In this document: positions 34,580 through 43,011 of the stretch, piece by piece
How positions within the stretch are numbered: the first letter of the stretch is position 1
Layout: every line of letters starts with the position of its first letter
Source of the DNA: HLUCCA09 sp038757905
GTDB lineage: Bacteria > Pseudomonadota > Alphaproteobacteria > Rhodobacterales > Rhodobacteraceae
Direction of reading: 5' to 3'
Length of the DNA: 64,000 bases
Assembly (NCBI GenBank): GCA_038757905.1
Contig: JBCDGG010000004.1
Span: 1 to 64,000, forward strand
Notes under the pieces: generated by a model
What the model was told of the DNA's origin: nothing
What the model saw: only the letters and a program-made list of their open reading frames with translations
Databases searched by the model: none
Position numbers and translations under genes: made by a program

Positions 34580-35278
34580 GTGACAGACGTTTCCCCAGCC
34601 ACCTCAGGCACGACAGCAAGCCGCGCCACACAGCCGCCAGCGCAGGAGCCCTCCGATCAGGACGCCGGCTCCGGCACCGCCATCTCGTCCGACTTCGAGA
34701 CGTTCCTGAAGATGCTCACCGCCCAGGTCCAGAATCAGGACCCGCTGAACCCGCTCGATTCGACGGATTTTGCCGTGCAACTGGCCACCTTCTCCAGCGT
34801 CGAACAGCAGGTGCTGACGAACGATCTCCTCCAGAACATGACAAGCGTGCTGGCCGGCAACGACCTGGCGCAGTTGGCCCAGTGGGTGGGCATGGAAGCA
34901 CGGTCGGCCGCCCCGGCCGTGTTCGCGGGCGAACCGGTGTGGGTGGAGCCCGCGCCGCTCCCCGGCGCCGCGCGGGCCGAACTGCGGGTCACCGATCAGT
35001 TCGGCCAGTTGTGGGATCAATTCGAGATCCCCGTGACGCCGCAGCCCTATGTCTGGGACGGGATACGCGCGGATGGCACCGCGTTTCCTGAAGGCGTCTA
35101 CACCTTCGAGGTCGCGAGCTTCGATGCGGATGGTAAGGAACTCGATGTGCGCGTCGCGGAAACCTACAACCGGATCATGGAGGCTCAGGTCGGCGCGAAC
35201 GGCGCGGAACTCCTCCTGGGCAACGGCAACTACGTCACCTCCGACACGATCAGCGCCCTTCGGAGCCCGATCGGCTAA
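34580..35278 (+). CDS. flgD: Flagellar hook assembly protein FlgD
   Basis: A 232-residue hook-cap scaffold. It has the conserved N-terminal motif FETFLKMLTAQVQNQDPLNPLDSTDFAVQLATFSSVEQQVLTN (residues about 38-80) and a beta-sandwich C-terminal part (VWDGIRADGTAFPEGVYTFEV). The GTG start at 34580 has GGAGCG upstream. It forms a unit with fliK. Hook (flgE), rod and motor genes are not in this window. Confidence 0.92.
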   Translation: MTDVSPATSGTTASRATQPPAQEPSDQDAGSGTAISSDFETFLKMLTAQVQNQDPLNPLDSTDFAVQLATFSSVEQQVLTNDLLQNMTSVLAGNDLAQLAQWVGMEARSAAPAVFAGEPVWVEPAPLPGAARAELRVTDQFGQLWDQFEIPVTPQPYVWDGIRADGTAFPEGVYTFEVASFDADGKELDVRVAETYNRIMEAQVGANGAELLLGNGNYVTSDTISALRSPIG

Positions 35279-35727
35279 CGCACCGAACTGCCCGTCTGGA
35301 ACGGCAAGACCCTCGGGGCGAAGACCTGTCTATCGTCCTGTTCGGCGAAGGCCCGCAGCGCTTGGGCGGTTTCGCTGTCCCATGCGCACGCACGCCGCAA
35401 CTGGCATCTTTGTGGGATGCTGGGGTGGGCGGGCCGCAGTCCGAAGGACGAGGTACGACCCGCCACAGCAACGCATCAGTGCCGAACCCTTCTCTGCCTA
35501 TGACACACGGACGGCCCGGACCCGCTGATCGTACGCAGCGGACTACCCCCTCTCTCGCGAGGATCGGATGACTCTCTCCTGAGCCGGGCCTACACACGAA
35601 CTCCACCCGGTTTCGCAGTGTCGGACGGGCCTGTCTCCTCCGGTCGCCAGCGCTGATGCGCCTCCGGAGGCAGGATCCGCGGCGCCCAACCAGGCAGTCG
35701 GCCCGTCGCGCGTCCGGACGGGCCGCG
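35279..35727. other. 449-base gap between flgD and ubiB
   Basis: No convincing gene. A minus-strand stretch at 35275-35370 reads somewhat protein-like (ETAQALRAFAEQDD) but has no proper start or length: it may be a remnant. A 12-base perfect palindrome GCCTCCGGAGGC lies at 35660-35671. The hairpin at 35699-35725 is listed as the ubiB terminator. Confidence 0.4.
35699..35725 (-). terminator. Hairpin just after ubiB
   Basis: CGGCCCGTC (35699-35707) and GACGGGCCG (35717-35725) form a perfect nine-pair stem with a nine-base loop, starting two bases after the ubiB stop on the minus strand. No T-run follows. Confidence 0.55.
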
Positions 35728-37251
35728 CTACCTGAGCACCGCGAGCAAAAGAGCACCGGCTGCTGCACCGGCCGCGAACCACGCAACGGCGTCACTCCGC
35801 CCGGACCGGCGTTCCGCCTCCACCGGGCGGCTTTGCTGCAGCAGGGCGGCTTCGGCCAATTGGGGCAGGCGCGGCCCGAAGCGCGACAGCACGCGCGCGG
35901 TCTTCAGCAGATCCCCCGCGAGCGCACGCGGCCCGACATTTTCGCGGATGTAATCCTCGACCACAGGCCGTGCGACCTCCCAGATGTTGATCTGTGGGTT
36001 GAGCGACCGGGCGACGCCCTCGACGACAACCATGGTCCGTTGCAGCAGGATCAACTCGGTCCGCGTTTCCATGCCGAACCGCTCGGTGACCTCAAAGAGA
36101 TACGCCAGTAGCTTGCCCATCGAAATGCGCGAGGCGTCCATTCCGAAGATCGGCTCGCCCACGGACCGCAACGCCCGGGCGAACTCGTCGACATCGCGGT
36201 CCGCCGGCACATAGCCAGCCTCGAAATGCACCTCGGCCACGCGGCGGTAGTCCTTGCGGATGAACCCGAACAGGATCTCCGCATAGGCGCGGCGGGTGTA
36301 TTCGTCGATCCGGCCCATGATCCCGAAATCGAGCGCCACGATATCGCCGTCGGGCCCGATCTTCAGGTTCCCCTGATGCATATCGGCGTGGAAATACCCG
36401 TCCCGCAGGGCGTGGCTGAGGAAAAGCCGCAGCACGCGTTCGCCGAGCGCATCCAGATCATGGCCCGCGGCCTCGATCTGGGCGACCTCGCCCGACGGCA
36501 CACCGTCGACCCAATCCAACGTCATCACGCGGCGGCCCGACAGGAACCATTGCACGCCCGGGACGCGAAACCCGGTATCCTTCGAGGTCTTTGCGCCGAA
36601 CTCGGCCGCTGCGGACGCTTCGAGCCGAAGATCCAGCTCACCTTGGACCACGCCGTCGAAATGGGCGATGACATCGCGCGGCTTGAGGCGGCGCGAGGAC
36701 GGCGACAGCGCCTCGATCATCGACGCGGCGAAATAGAAGGCGTCGATATCCTTCCGGAAGGCCCGCTCGATGCCCGGCCGCAGCACCTTCACGGCGACTT
36801 CCTGGCCGGTGTCGGCGATGCGCGCGCGGTGCACCTGAGCGATCGACGCCGCGGCGATCGGCTCGGAGAACTCCGAGAAGATCGCATCGACCGGCAAATC
36901 GAGTTCGCGGCGCAACGTCCGCAGTGCCTCGGCGCGCGAGAAGGGGGCGAGCTTGTCCTGCAGCACCCGCAATTGCATGGCCAGCTCGTCGCCCACGACA
37001 TCGGGCCGGGTGGACATGATCTGCCCGAACTTGATGTATGCGGGCCCGAGCGCCGTGAGGGCGCGGGTCGCGGGGGGCAGGCCGGGGTCTCCCCGCAGGC
37101 CGAGCCACGCGAACGGCCAACCCAGCACACGGGCCAGCAGCCGGATATGGGGCGGGGCGTTCATCGCCTCGAGCACGGCCCCCATGGCGCCCGTGCGCTC
37201 GAAGGTTGCCCCGGTGCGGATCAACCGCCAGATGTTATGCGGGCCGCGCAA
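35728..37251 (-). CDS. ubiB: UbiB-family protein for ubiquinone biosynthesis
   Basis: A 507-residue atypical kinase (ABC1/ADCK/UbiB) needed for ubiquinone synthesis. It has the KxGQ motif (YIKFGQIMSTRPD), an Ala-rich loop (AAASIAQVHRA), the invariant EVAVKVLRPG, HADMHQGNLKI, DFGIMGRI, and two C-terminal membrane helices (AVAWFAAGAAAGALLLAVL). TTG 37251 is chosen because it gives the family N-terminus RGPHNIWRLIRTG and lies just after the ubiE stop. ATG 37290 would start inside ubiE. It forms an operon with ubiE. Confidence 0.9.
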   Translation of the reverse strand: MRGPHNIWRLIRTGATFERTGAMGAVLEAMNAPPHIRLLARVLGWPFAWLGLRGDPGLPPATRALTALGPAYIKFGQIMSTRPDVVGDELAMQLRVLQDKLAPFSRAEALRTLRRELDLPVDAIFSEFSEPIAAASIAQVHRARIADTGQEVAVKVLRPGIERAFRKDIDAFYFAASMIEALSPSSRRLKPRDVIAHFDGVVQGELDLRLEASAAAEFGAKTSKDTGFRVPGVQWFLSGRRVMTLDWVDGVPSGEVAQIEAAGHDLDALGERVLRLFLSHALRDGYFHADMHQGNLKIGPDGDIVALDFGIMGRIDEYTRRAYAEILFGFIRKDYRRVAEVHFEAGYVPADRDVDEFARALRSVGEPIFGMDASRISMGKLLAYLFEVTERFGMETRTELILLQRTMVVVEGVARSLNPQINIWEVARPVVEDYIRENVGPRALAGDLLKTARVLSRFGPRLPQLAEAALLQQSRPVEAERRSGRSDAVAWFAAGAAAGALLLAVLR

Positions 37252-37255
37252 GAGC

Positions 37256-38017
37256 CTAGAGCTTCCAGGCCGAATGCAACGCCGCCACACCCATCGTCAG
37301 GTTGCGATACTTGACCTGATCGAACCCCGCGGCCCGGATCATCGCCGCGAACGTCTGTTGATCGGGGAAGCGGCGGATCGATTCCACCAGATACTGATAG
37401 CTTTCGCGATCTCCCGTCACGGCCTGCCCCATGGGGGGGATCACATTGAACGAGTACCGGTCATAGGCCCATTGCAGCGCCGGGCTGGGCAGGTGCGAGA
37501 ACTCCAGCACCATCAGCCGTCCCCCGGGCCGGAGCACGCGGTAGGCCTCCTGAAGGGCAACCTCGGGCCGCGTCACGTTCCGTATGCCGAAGGAGATCGT
37601 GTAGACATCGAAGGTCGCGGCCTCGAAGGGCAGCTCCATCGCGTCTCCGACGACCCAGTCGAGGCGGTCGGCGAGATCGGCCACCTCGGCCCGCTCCCGC
37701 CCCGCGTCCAGCATCGCTTCGGTCATGTCGCAAACGGTGGCCATGGCGCCGGGGGCGCGGCGGAGAAAGCGGAAGGCGATGTCGCCCGTTCCCCCGGCCA
37801 CATCCAGCAGCCGCTGCCCCGCGCGCGGCGCGAGCCAGTCCATCATCGCGTCCTTCCAGAGCCGGTGCACCCCGCCCGACATCAGGTCGTTCATCAGATC
37901 GTAGCGTGACGCGACCGACGTGAAGACCTCCTCCACCAATCCCTTCTTTTCGTCTTCCGCCACCGTTCGCTTGCCGAAATGCGTGGTCGATCCGCCCGTG
38001 GGCCCGTTGCTTGGCAT
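37256..38017 (-). CDS. ubiE: Ubiquinone/menaquinone C-methyltransferase UbiE
   Basis: A 253-residue SAM-dependent methyltransferase adding the C-methyl group in ubiquinone synthesis. The SAM motif LLDVAGGTGDIAFRFL, the YDLMNDLMSGGVHRLWK segment, and the YTISFGIRNVTRPEVALQEAYRVLRPGGRLMVLEF stretch (split by description) mark UbiE/COQ5. The ATG at 38017 is followed four bases after its stop by the TTG of ubiB, so the genes are co-transcribed. It is divergent from the membrane-protein gene at 38106. Confidence 0.95.
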   Translation of the reverse strand: MPSNGPTGGSTTHFGKRTVAEDEKKGLVEEVFTSVASRYDLMNDLMSGGVHRLWKDAMMDWLAPRAGQRLLDVAGGTGDIAFRFLRRAPGAMATVCDMTEAMLDAGRERAEVADLADRLDWVVGDAMELPFEAATFDVYTISFGIRNVTRPEVALQEAYRVLRPGGRLMVLEFSHLPSPALQWAYDRYSFNVIPPMGQAVTGDRESYQYLVESIRRFPDQQTFAAMIRAAGFDQVKYRNLTMGVAALHSAWKL

Positions 38018-38105
38018 CGTTTCGCCTCAAAGTTTCCACGCCGTCCATATAGCTCCCGCGAAGGCGTGACAAACGCCTGCCGAAACCGTCCGAGGGGGCC
38101 CTGAG

Positions 38106-38762
38106 TTGCTTGTCGTCTTGTCTTCGCTTCTGGGTATTGTCGTCGTTCTCTGGTCCGTCCGTGCGCTTCTGAAGCCGCTCCTCAAGGCCCGCAGCCGCAC
38201 AGACGTGGCAACCTACTTCAATACGCACAATGCGAACCTGCAGACCGGGCTCAGGATTTCGGAGGTCGGGGTGACGGCCGAGGCCCGCCACAGCCACGAT
38301 ATGTCACACCACCGCACCACGGCGGGGATCCGGTTCCTTGCCACGGTGACCACGCCCGCGCTGTTCCTCGTCGGGAACGCGATGCTGATCGACGCGGCGG
38401 GCGCGAACGTTCCGGCGCACCTAGCGCCCTGGCTGGGGCTCGCCCTGCTGGGCGTGTGCCTGTGGTATCTGGTCTACATCTGGTCCTACGCGATCGAGTT
38501 GACCCGGGACACGATCCGCATCCCGTCCCCATTCCTCGTGCGCCGTAGCTTCCCGCTGTCGGAACTGACCGACCTCACCGACACCGGCGGATATCATGCA
38601 AAGCTGCGATTTCGCAGTGGGCGGCGGGCGGAAGTTCTGAAATACGTCGTGGGCCGCGATGCGTTGATGGCAGCGCTGGAGCGGCACGTGACTGCAAGCT
38701 CAGAGGGCGCATGCCAGAACTCCCGGAGGTCGAAACCGTCCGTCGCGGGCTTCTCCCGGTAG
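38106..38762 (+). CDS. Membrane protein with a PH-like C-terminal domain
   Basis: A 218-residue protein. It has an N-terminal hydrophobic stretch (LVVLSSLLGIVVVLWSVRAL), two further membrane helices (FLATVTTPALFLVGNAMLI and LGLALLGVCLWYLVYIW), and a C-terminal part reading IELTRDTIRIPSPFLVRRSFPLSELTDL that resembles a bacterial PH-like fold. The function is unknown. The start is TTG 38106 after a GAGGG site. Its reading frame overlaps the start of mutM by 52 bases, so the natural end may be earlier or the overlap real. Codon usage in the last ~18 residues is poor. Confidence 0.6.
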   Translation: MLVVLSSLLGIVVVLWSVRALLKPLLKARSRTDVATYFNTHNANLQTGLRISEVGVTAEARHSHDMSHHRTTAGIRFLATVTTPALFLVGNAMLIDAAGANVPAHLAPWLGLALLGVCLWYLVYIWSYAIELTRDTIRIPSPFLVRRSFPLSELTDLTDTGGYHAKLRFRSGRRAEVLKYVVGRDALMAALERHVTASSEGACQNSRRSKPSVAGFSR

Positions 38763-39562
38763 CGGAGAGGCGCACCATCCTGCGGGCCGATGTGCGCCGT
38801 CCGGACCTGCGCTGGCCCCTGCCGCCGCGCATGGCGGAGCGGCTGACGGGGGCGCGGATCGAGCGGCTGCGGCGCCGGTCGAAGTACATTCTGGCCGATC
38901 TCGACCGGGGCGAGACCCTGCTTGTTCATCTCGGAATGTCGGGGCGCGTGCTGATCTCCGGCGCGGTGCCCGGCGCCTTTCACCATGCACTGCCCCTGCC
39001 CGAGAAGCACGATCACGTCGTGTTCGACATGGAGGGCGGCGCGCGCATCACCTACAACGACGCCCGCCGCTTCGGCGCCATGGATCTGATCGAGACCGGC
39101 GCGGAAGAGGGCCACCCGCTGCTCGCCAACCTGGGGCCCGAGCCGCTCGGCAACGCGTTCGACGAGGCGTATCTTCTGTCCCGCCTGCAGGGGCGCAACA
39201 CGCCAATCAAGGCCGCGCTTCTGGATCAGCGAGTCGTCGCGGGGCTGGGCAACATCTACGTCTGCGAGGTGTTGCACCGCACCGGCATCTCTCCGTTGCG
39301 TAAGGCCGGGCGGCTCTCCGCAAGCCGGATGGCCAGCCTCGTGCCCGCGATCCGCGATGTCCTGCGAGAGGCGATCGACGCGGGCGGATCCAGCCTGCGC
39401 GACTACCGCCAAGCCGATGGTGAGCTTGGATATTTTCAGCATTCCTTCCGCGTCTACGGACGCGAAGGCGAGCCGTGCCGCACGCCCGACTGCCCCGGGA
39501 TCGTGCGCCGCGTCGTCCAGTCGGGACGGTCGTCGTTCTATTGCGCGACATGTCAAAGATAG
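38711..39562 (+). CDS. mutM: Formamidopyrimidine-DNA glycosylase
   Basis: A 283-residue base-excision glycosylase that removes 8-oxoguanine and formamidopyrimidines. It starts MPELPEVET (catalytic Pro2/Glu3). It has the helix-two-turn-helix (LLDQRVVAGLGNIYVCE), the catalytic Lys segment (HLGMSGR) and the C-terminal zinc finger (C-x4-C-x16-C-x2-C, CRTPDCP and CATCQR). Length is normal. The start at 38711 is certain from the fixed N-terminus and lies within the upstream gene. Confidence 0.97.
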   Translation: MPELPEVETVRRGLLPVAERRTILRADVRRPDLRWPLPPRMAERLTGARIERLRRRSKYILADLDRGETLLVHLGMSGRVLISGAVPGAFHHALPLPEKHDHVVFDMEGGARITYNDARRFGAMDLIETGAEEGHPLLANLGPEPLGNAFDEAYLLSRLQGRNTPIKAALLDQRVVAGLGNIYVCEVLHRTGISPLRKAGRLSASRMASLVPAIRDVLREAIDAGGSSLRDYRQADGELGYFQHSFRVYGREGEPCRTPDCPGIVRRVVQSGRSSFYCATCQR

Positions 39563-39623
39563 GTTGAACCCACCCGCAAGACTGATAACGCTCGCTCGGG
39601 TCGAAACAGCGAAAGGCCCTGCA

Positions 39624-40400
39624 ATGGCTTTCGAAACACTCATCGTCGAGGTTACAGATCATATCTGCCTGATCCGGCTGAACCGTCCCGAAGCGCTGAA
39701 CGCGTTGAATGCCCAGATGATGGGGGAACTGGCCACGGCCCTGGCCGAGGCGGAGACCAACGAGAAAGTCCGCTGCATCGTCCTGACCGGCTCCGAAAAG
39801 GCTTTCGCGGCCGGGGCCGACATCGCCGAGATGGCGGAAAAGTCCTTCGTCGATGCGTTCACCACGGACATGTTCGCGGCCGAGGCCGAACAGATCATGC
39901 GGGTGCGCAAGCCACTGATCGCGGCCGTGTCGGGCTACGCGCTCGGCGGCGGCTGCGAACTTGCGATGATGTGCGATTTCATCATTGCCGCCGATACCGC
40001 GCGTTTCGGTCAGCCCGAGATCAACCTGGGCACTGTCGCGGGGCTTGGCGGCACCCAGCGCCTGACCCGCTTTGTGGGCAAGTCCAAGAGCATGGATATG
40101 CACCTGACAGGCCGCTTCATGGATGCCGAGGAGGCCGAGCAATGCGGGTTGGTCTCTCGCGTGGTTCCGAGCAAGAAGCTGATGGAGGAGGCCCTGGAAG
40201 CGGCGGGCAAGATCGCAGAGAAATCCGGCCTGACGGCCATGGCCGTGAAGGAGGCCGTGAACCGCTCCTACGAGACACCGCTGCGCGAGGGGCTCATGTT
40301 CGAACGCCGCCTCTTCAATGCCCTCTTCGCCACCGAAGACCAGAAGGAAGGGATGGGCGCCTTCCTTGAGAAGCGCGAGGCGCAGTTCCGCGACAAGTGA
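39624..40400 (+). CDS. Enoyl-CoA hydratase
   Basis: A 258-residue crotonase-fold enzyme of fatty-acid beta-oxidation. It has the oxyanion-hole loops (EKAFAAGADIAEM and YALGGGCELAMMCDFIIAADTARFGQPEINLG) and the catalytic Glu pair (GCEL; PEINLG). The start is ATG 39624, with GAAAGG upstream. It sits between mutM and rpsT, an arrangement also known in other Rhodobacterales genomes. Confidence 0.93.
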   Translation: MAFETLIVEVTDHICLIRLNRPEALNALNAQMMGELATALAEAETNEKVRCIVLTGSEKAFAAGADIAEMAEKSFVDAFTTDMFAAEAEQIMRVRKPLIAAVSGYALGGGCELAMMCDFIIAADTARFGQPEINLGTVAGLGGTQRLTRFVGKSKSMDMHLTGRFMDAEEAEQCGLVSRVVPSKKLMEEALEAAGKIAEKSGLTAMAVKEAVNRSYETPLREGLMFERRLFNALFATEDQKEGMGAFLEKREAQFRDK

Positions 40401-40484
40401 CGCCTTAGGCAGGCGGTTTCCGGCAGCGTTGGCGCAGAGACGGGCACATGCGGAAGAACGCCGCGCGCCCAAGTGGTACAGGTG

Positions 40485-40513
40485 TTGACACCTCGCGGCG
40501 GCCTGTCTAGGAG
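40485..40513 (+). promoter_or_regulatory. Putative sigma-70 promoter of rpsT
   Basis: TTGACA (40485-40490), 17 bases, then TAGGAG (40508-40513): a perfect -35 box with ideal spacing but a -10 box (three of six matches to TATAAT). It lies 40 bases ahead of the rpsT start. Confidence 0.55.
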
Positions 40514-40552
40514 AGCGGCTTCGACAGTCAGTCACCGACATTCAGAGAGATC

Positions 40553-40819
40553 ATGGCCAATACGCCCCAGTCCAAGAAGCGCGCCCGCCAGAACGAACGG
40601 CGCTTCGCCGTGAACAAAGCGCGTCGCTCGCGCATTCGCACCTTTCTGCGCAAGGTCGAAGAGGCCATTGCCTCCGGCGACCAGGCCGCTGCGCAGGCCG
40701 CTCTTCGCGCCGCCCAGCCGGAGCTTATGCGCGGCGTGACCAAGGGCGTGTTGCACAAAAACACCGTCGCGCGGAAGATGTCGCGGCTGTCGGCGCGGGT
40801 GAAGTCGCTCGCCGCCTGA
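40553..40819 (+). CDS. rpsT: 30S ribosomal protein S20
   Basis: An 88-residue basic helical protein binding 16S rRNA. It starts MANTPQSKKRARQNERRFAVN, then RSRIRTFLRKVEEAI, and ends NTVARKMSRLSARVKSLAA, as S20 does. Its position just upstream of dnaA is typical of Rhodobacterales. A terminator hairpin follows at 40845. Confidence 0.98.
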   Translation: MANTPQSKKRARQNERRFAVNKARRSRIRTFLRKVEEAIASGDQAAAQAALRAAQPELMRGVTKGVLHKNTVARKMSRLSARVKSLAA

Positions 40820-41335
40820 TCCGCACCCTTCCGGAAGAAAATGGGGGCGTACCTTCGGGTGCGCCCTTTGTCATATTGCGGTATCCGAATCGCCCTATCC
40901 TACTGAGTTTCCGTCTGCTCCAAGAATCGGGTCCGGAGGGCTGCCTCCCCGTTTCGTGAACGGGCTTCGAGTCAACAAAGAAGATCGGTTGCGCGGTCTC
41001 AAGTGCGCTTGTTAGCTTGCGGTTGCGACTCGTTCGTGTCCGGGGGGACAAGGCCGATACACCCGCACAAACACGGTTCTGTTGGGGGAACCGCGGCCGT
41101 GTATTGGTCTACGCCGCACCAAGTTGTGGGGTCCGCCATTGGGGAGAAACCGCAATGGTTGGACCAGAAAAGGAGCATCCGTGGCATTTGCCGCGAAGAT
41201 GCGCCTTTGGCGTATGGTACGCCATCTTCCCCCGTGCCCGCGCGAGCTGCACGAGAGCATGCGCCCGTCTGCCCGCCAGGACGGAAAGCGGCGCAACGAG
41301 CAGCAGGCAGAGCAATTGGGGGCAAGCTAACCGAG
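40820..41335. other. 516-base region upstream of dnaA with GANTC cluster
   Basis: Beyond the rpsT terminator, no gene is recognisable. The frame upstream of dnaA is open to 41003 but reads unlike DnaA. Four GANTC sites, the target of the methylase CcrM, lie at 40887-40891, 40924-40928, 40969-40973 and 41027-41031. I did not see a consensus DnaA box (TTATCCACA). Promoter boxes for dnaA are not clear. Confidence 0.6.
40845..40869 (+). terminator. rpsT terminator with a TTCG loop
   Basis: GGGCGTACC (40845-40853), loop TTCG, GGTGCGCCC (40858-40866), then TTT. The nine-pair stem has one G-T wobble and a stable UUCG tetraloop, 25 bases after the rpsT stop. Confidence 0.85.
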
Positions 41336-42790
41336 ATGACCGACGAAACTTGGGGGCAGGTATGCGTGGACTTGGCAAATACGATTGGGGAGACGAACTT
41401 CACGGCGTGGATCGCGCCGCTCGAATTTGACGCCTTCGAGGACGGCGTCGCACATTTCAACGCGCCGACCACGTTCATCCGCAGTTGGGTTGCACGGAAC
41501 TATGCGGATCAGATCTGCACCCACATCGCCCGCAGCGGCATCAAGATCGACCGGGTCGAACTGCGTGTCGCGACACCGCCCGCACGCGTGAAGGAAATGT
41601 CCGGCGCTGAAACGGGCCCCGTCATGGCCGGGGCGGCGATGCCCGACGGCCCGCCCGAGATCGAGCGCGCTCCGGCACGGCCGGCCCGGGCCGAGGCCGT
41701 CAATGGGGCCGTCAATGGCACGCGCGCGTCCGGTGGCGCGGCGTCCGATATCCCCGGCGCCCCGCTCGACCGGCGCTTTACCTTCGATAGCTTCGTCGTC
41801 GGCAAGCCCAACCAGCTTGCCCACGCCGCGGCCCGCCGTGTCGCCGACGGAACGACCGTCACGTTCAACCCGCTCTTCCTCTATGGCGGCGTCGGCCTCG
41901 GCAAGACACACCTGATGCATGCCATTGCCTGGCAATTGCAAACCTTCCGCCCCGATCTGAAGGTCGTGTATCTGTCGGCGGAGCAGTTCATGTACCGCTT
42001 CGTGCAGGCCCTGCGCGAGAACGGCACGATGGAGTTCAAGGAGATCTTCCGCAACGTGGATGTGCTGATGGTCGATGACGTGCAGTTCATCGCCGGAAAG
42101 GACACCACGCAGGAGGAGTTCTTCCACACCTTCAACGCGCTGGTCGATCAGAACAAGCAGATCATCATCTCCGCCGACCGCGCGCCCGTTGAGATCAAGA
42201 AGCTCGAGAACCGGATCGCGAGCCGGTTGCAATCCGGCCTCGTGGTGGATCTGCACCCGACGGATTACGAGCTGCGCCTTGGGATCCTGCAGCAGAAACG
42301 CGACCAGTACCGCGAGAGCTACCCGGGGCTGGTGATCCGCGACAACGTGCTGGAGTTCCTGGCCCACCGGATCACCACGAATGTCCGCGTGCTGGAAGGC
42401 GCGCTGACCAAGCTCTTCGCGTTCGGGTCGCTCGTCGGCAAGGAAGTGACGTTGGAGATGACGCAGGAATGCCTGTCCGACATCCTGCGCGCCTCCGACC
42501 GCAAGGTCTCGATCGAGGAGATCCAGCGCACCGTGGCAGAGCATTACAACATGCGCCTGTCCGACATGATCGGCCCGAAACGTCATCGGACGGTCGCGCG
42601 GCCGCGCCAGATGGCGATGTATCTGGCCAAGAAGCTTACCTCGCGCTCGTTGCCCGAAATTGGCCGGCGCTTTGGCGGGCGGGACCATACAACCGTCATG
42701 CATGCGGTGAAACGGGTCGAGGAGCTGCAGGCCCGCGACACCCAGATCGCCGAGGATCTGGAGCTGCTGCGCCGCATGCTCGAGGCCTGA
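41336..42790 (+). CDS. dnaA: Chromosomal replication initiator DnaA
   Basis: A 484-residue AAA+ initiator. Domain I is residues about 1-80 (TWGQVCVDLANTIGETNFTAWIAPLEF). Next is a Pro/Ala linker, then domain III with Walker A (GGVGLGKTHLMHAI), Walker B (VLMVDDVQFI) and sensor motifs, and domain IV with the DNA-binding signature GRDHTTVMHAVKRV. It unwinds the origin. The start is taken as ATG 41336 (MTDETWG), the family-like N-terminus. It leads dnaA-dnaN-recF-VOC-gyrB. Confidence 0.97.
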   Translation: MTDETWGQVCVDLANTIGETNFTAWIAPLEFDAFEDGVAHFNAPTTFIRSWVARNYADQICTHIARSGIKIDRVELRVATPPARVKEMSGAETGPVMAGAAMPDGPPEIERAPARPARAEAVNGAVNGTRASGGAASDIPGAPLDRRFTFDSFVVGKPNQLAHAAARRVADGTTVTFNPLFLYGGVGLGKTHLMHAIAWQLQTFRPDLKVVYLSAEQFMYRFVQALRENGTMEFKEIFRNVDVLMVDDVQFIAGKDTTQEEFFHTFNALVDQNKQIIISADRAPVEIKKLENRIASRLQSGLVVDLHPTDYELRLGILQQKRDQYRESYPGLVIRDNVLEFLAHRITTNVRVLEGALTKLFAFGSLVGKEVTLEMTQECLSDILRASDRKVSIEEIQRTVAEHYNMRLSDMIGPKRHRTVARPRQMAMYLAKKLTSRSLPEIGRRFGGRDHTTVMHAVKRVEELQARDTQIAEDLELLRRMLEA

Positions 42791-43011
42791 CGCCGCCAGC
42801 GCTGCCGGGTTGGCCGAGGCCCGCCGGGGCCCGGCCAGGGGCGTTTCCGTCACCCGGCTGCTGCAGTTCGCAATGCCTGTCTGCTCCGCCTCCCGCGGGG
42901 ACTTGTGCCCCCGCGTGGTTCGGCTAACGTGCCACTCCCGCCAGAAGGGTCTGCGGCGGGCGCGGTGCGACACACGCCATCGGCGATGCACGCTCAGAGG
43001 GGTACGGGCAT

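Noticed and set aside
40820..41335. Possible replication origin upstream of dnaA.
   Set aside because: I found no consensus DnaA box and no AT-rich unwinding element; in this order the origin is often elsewhere. Only the GANTC cluster is reported.
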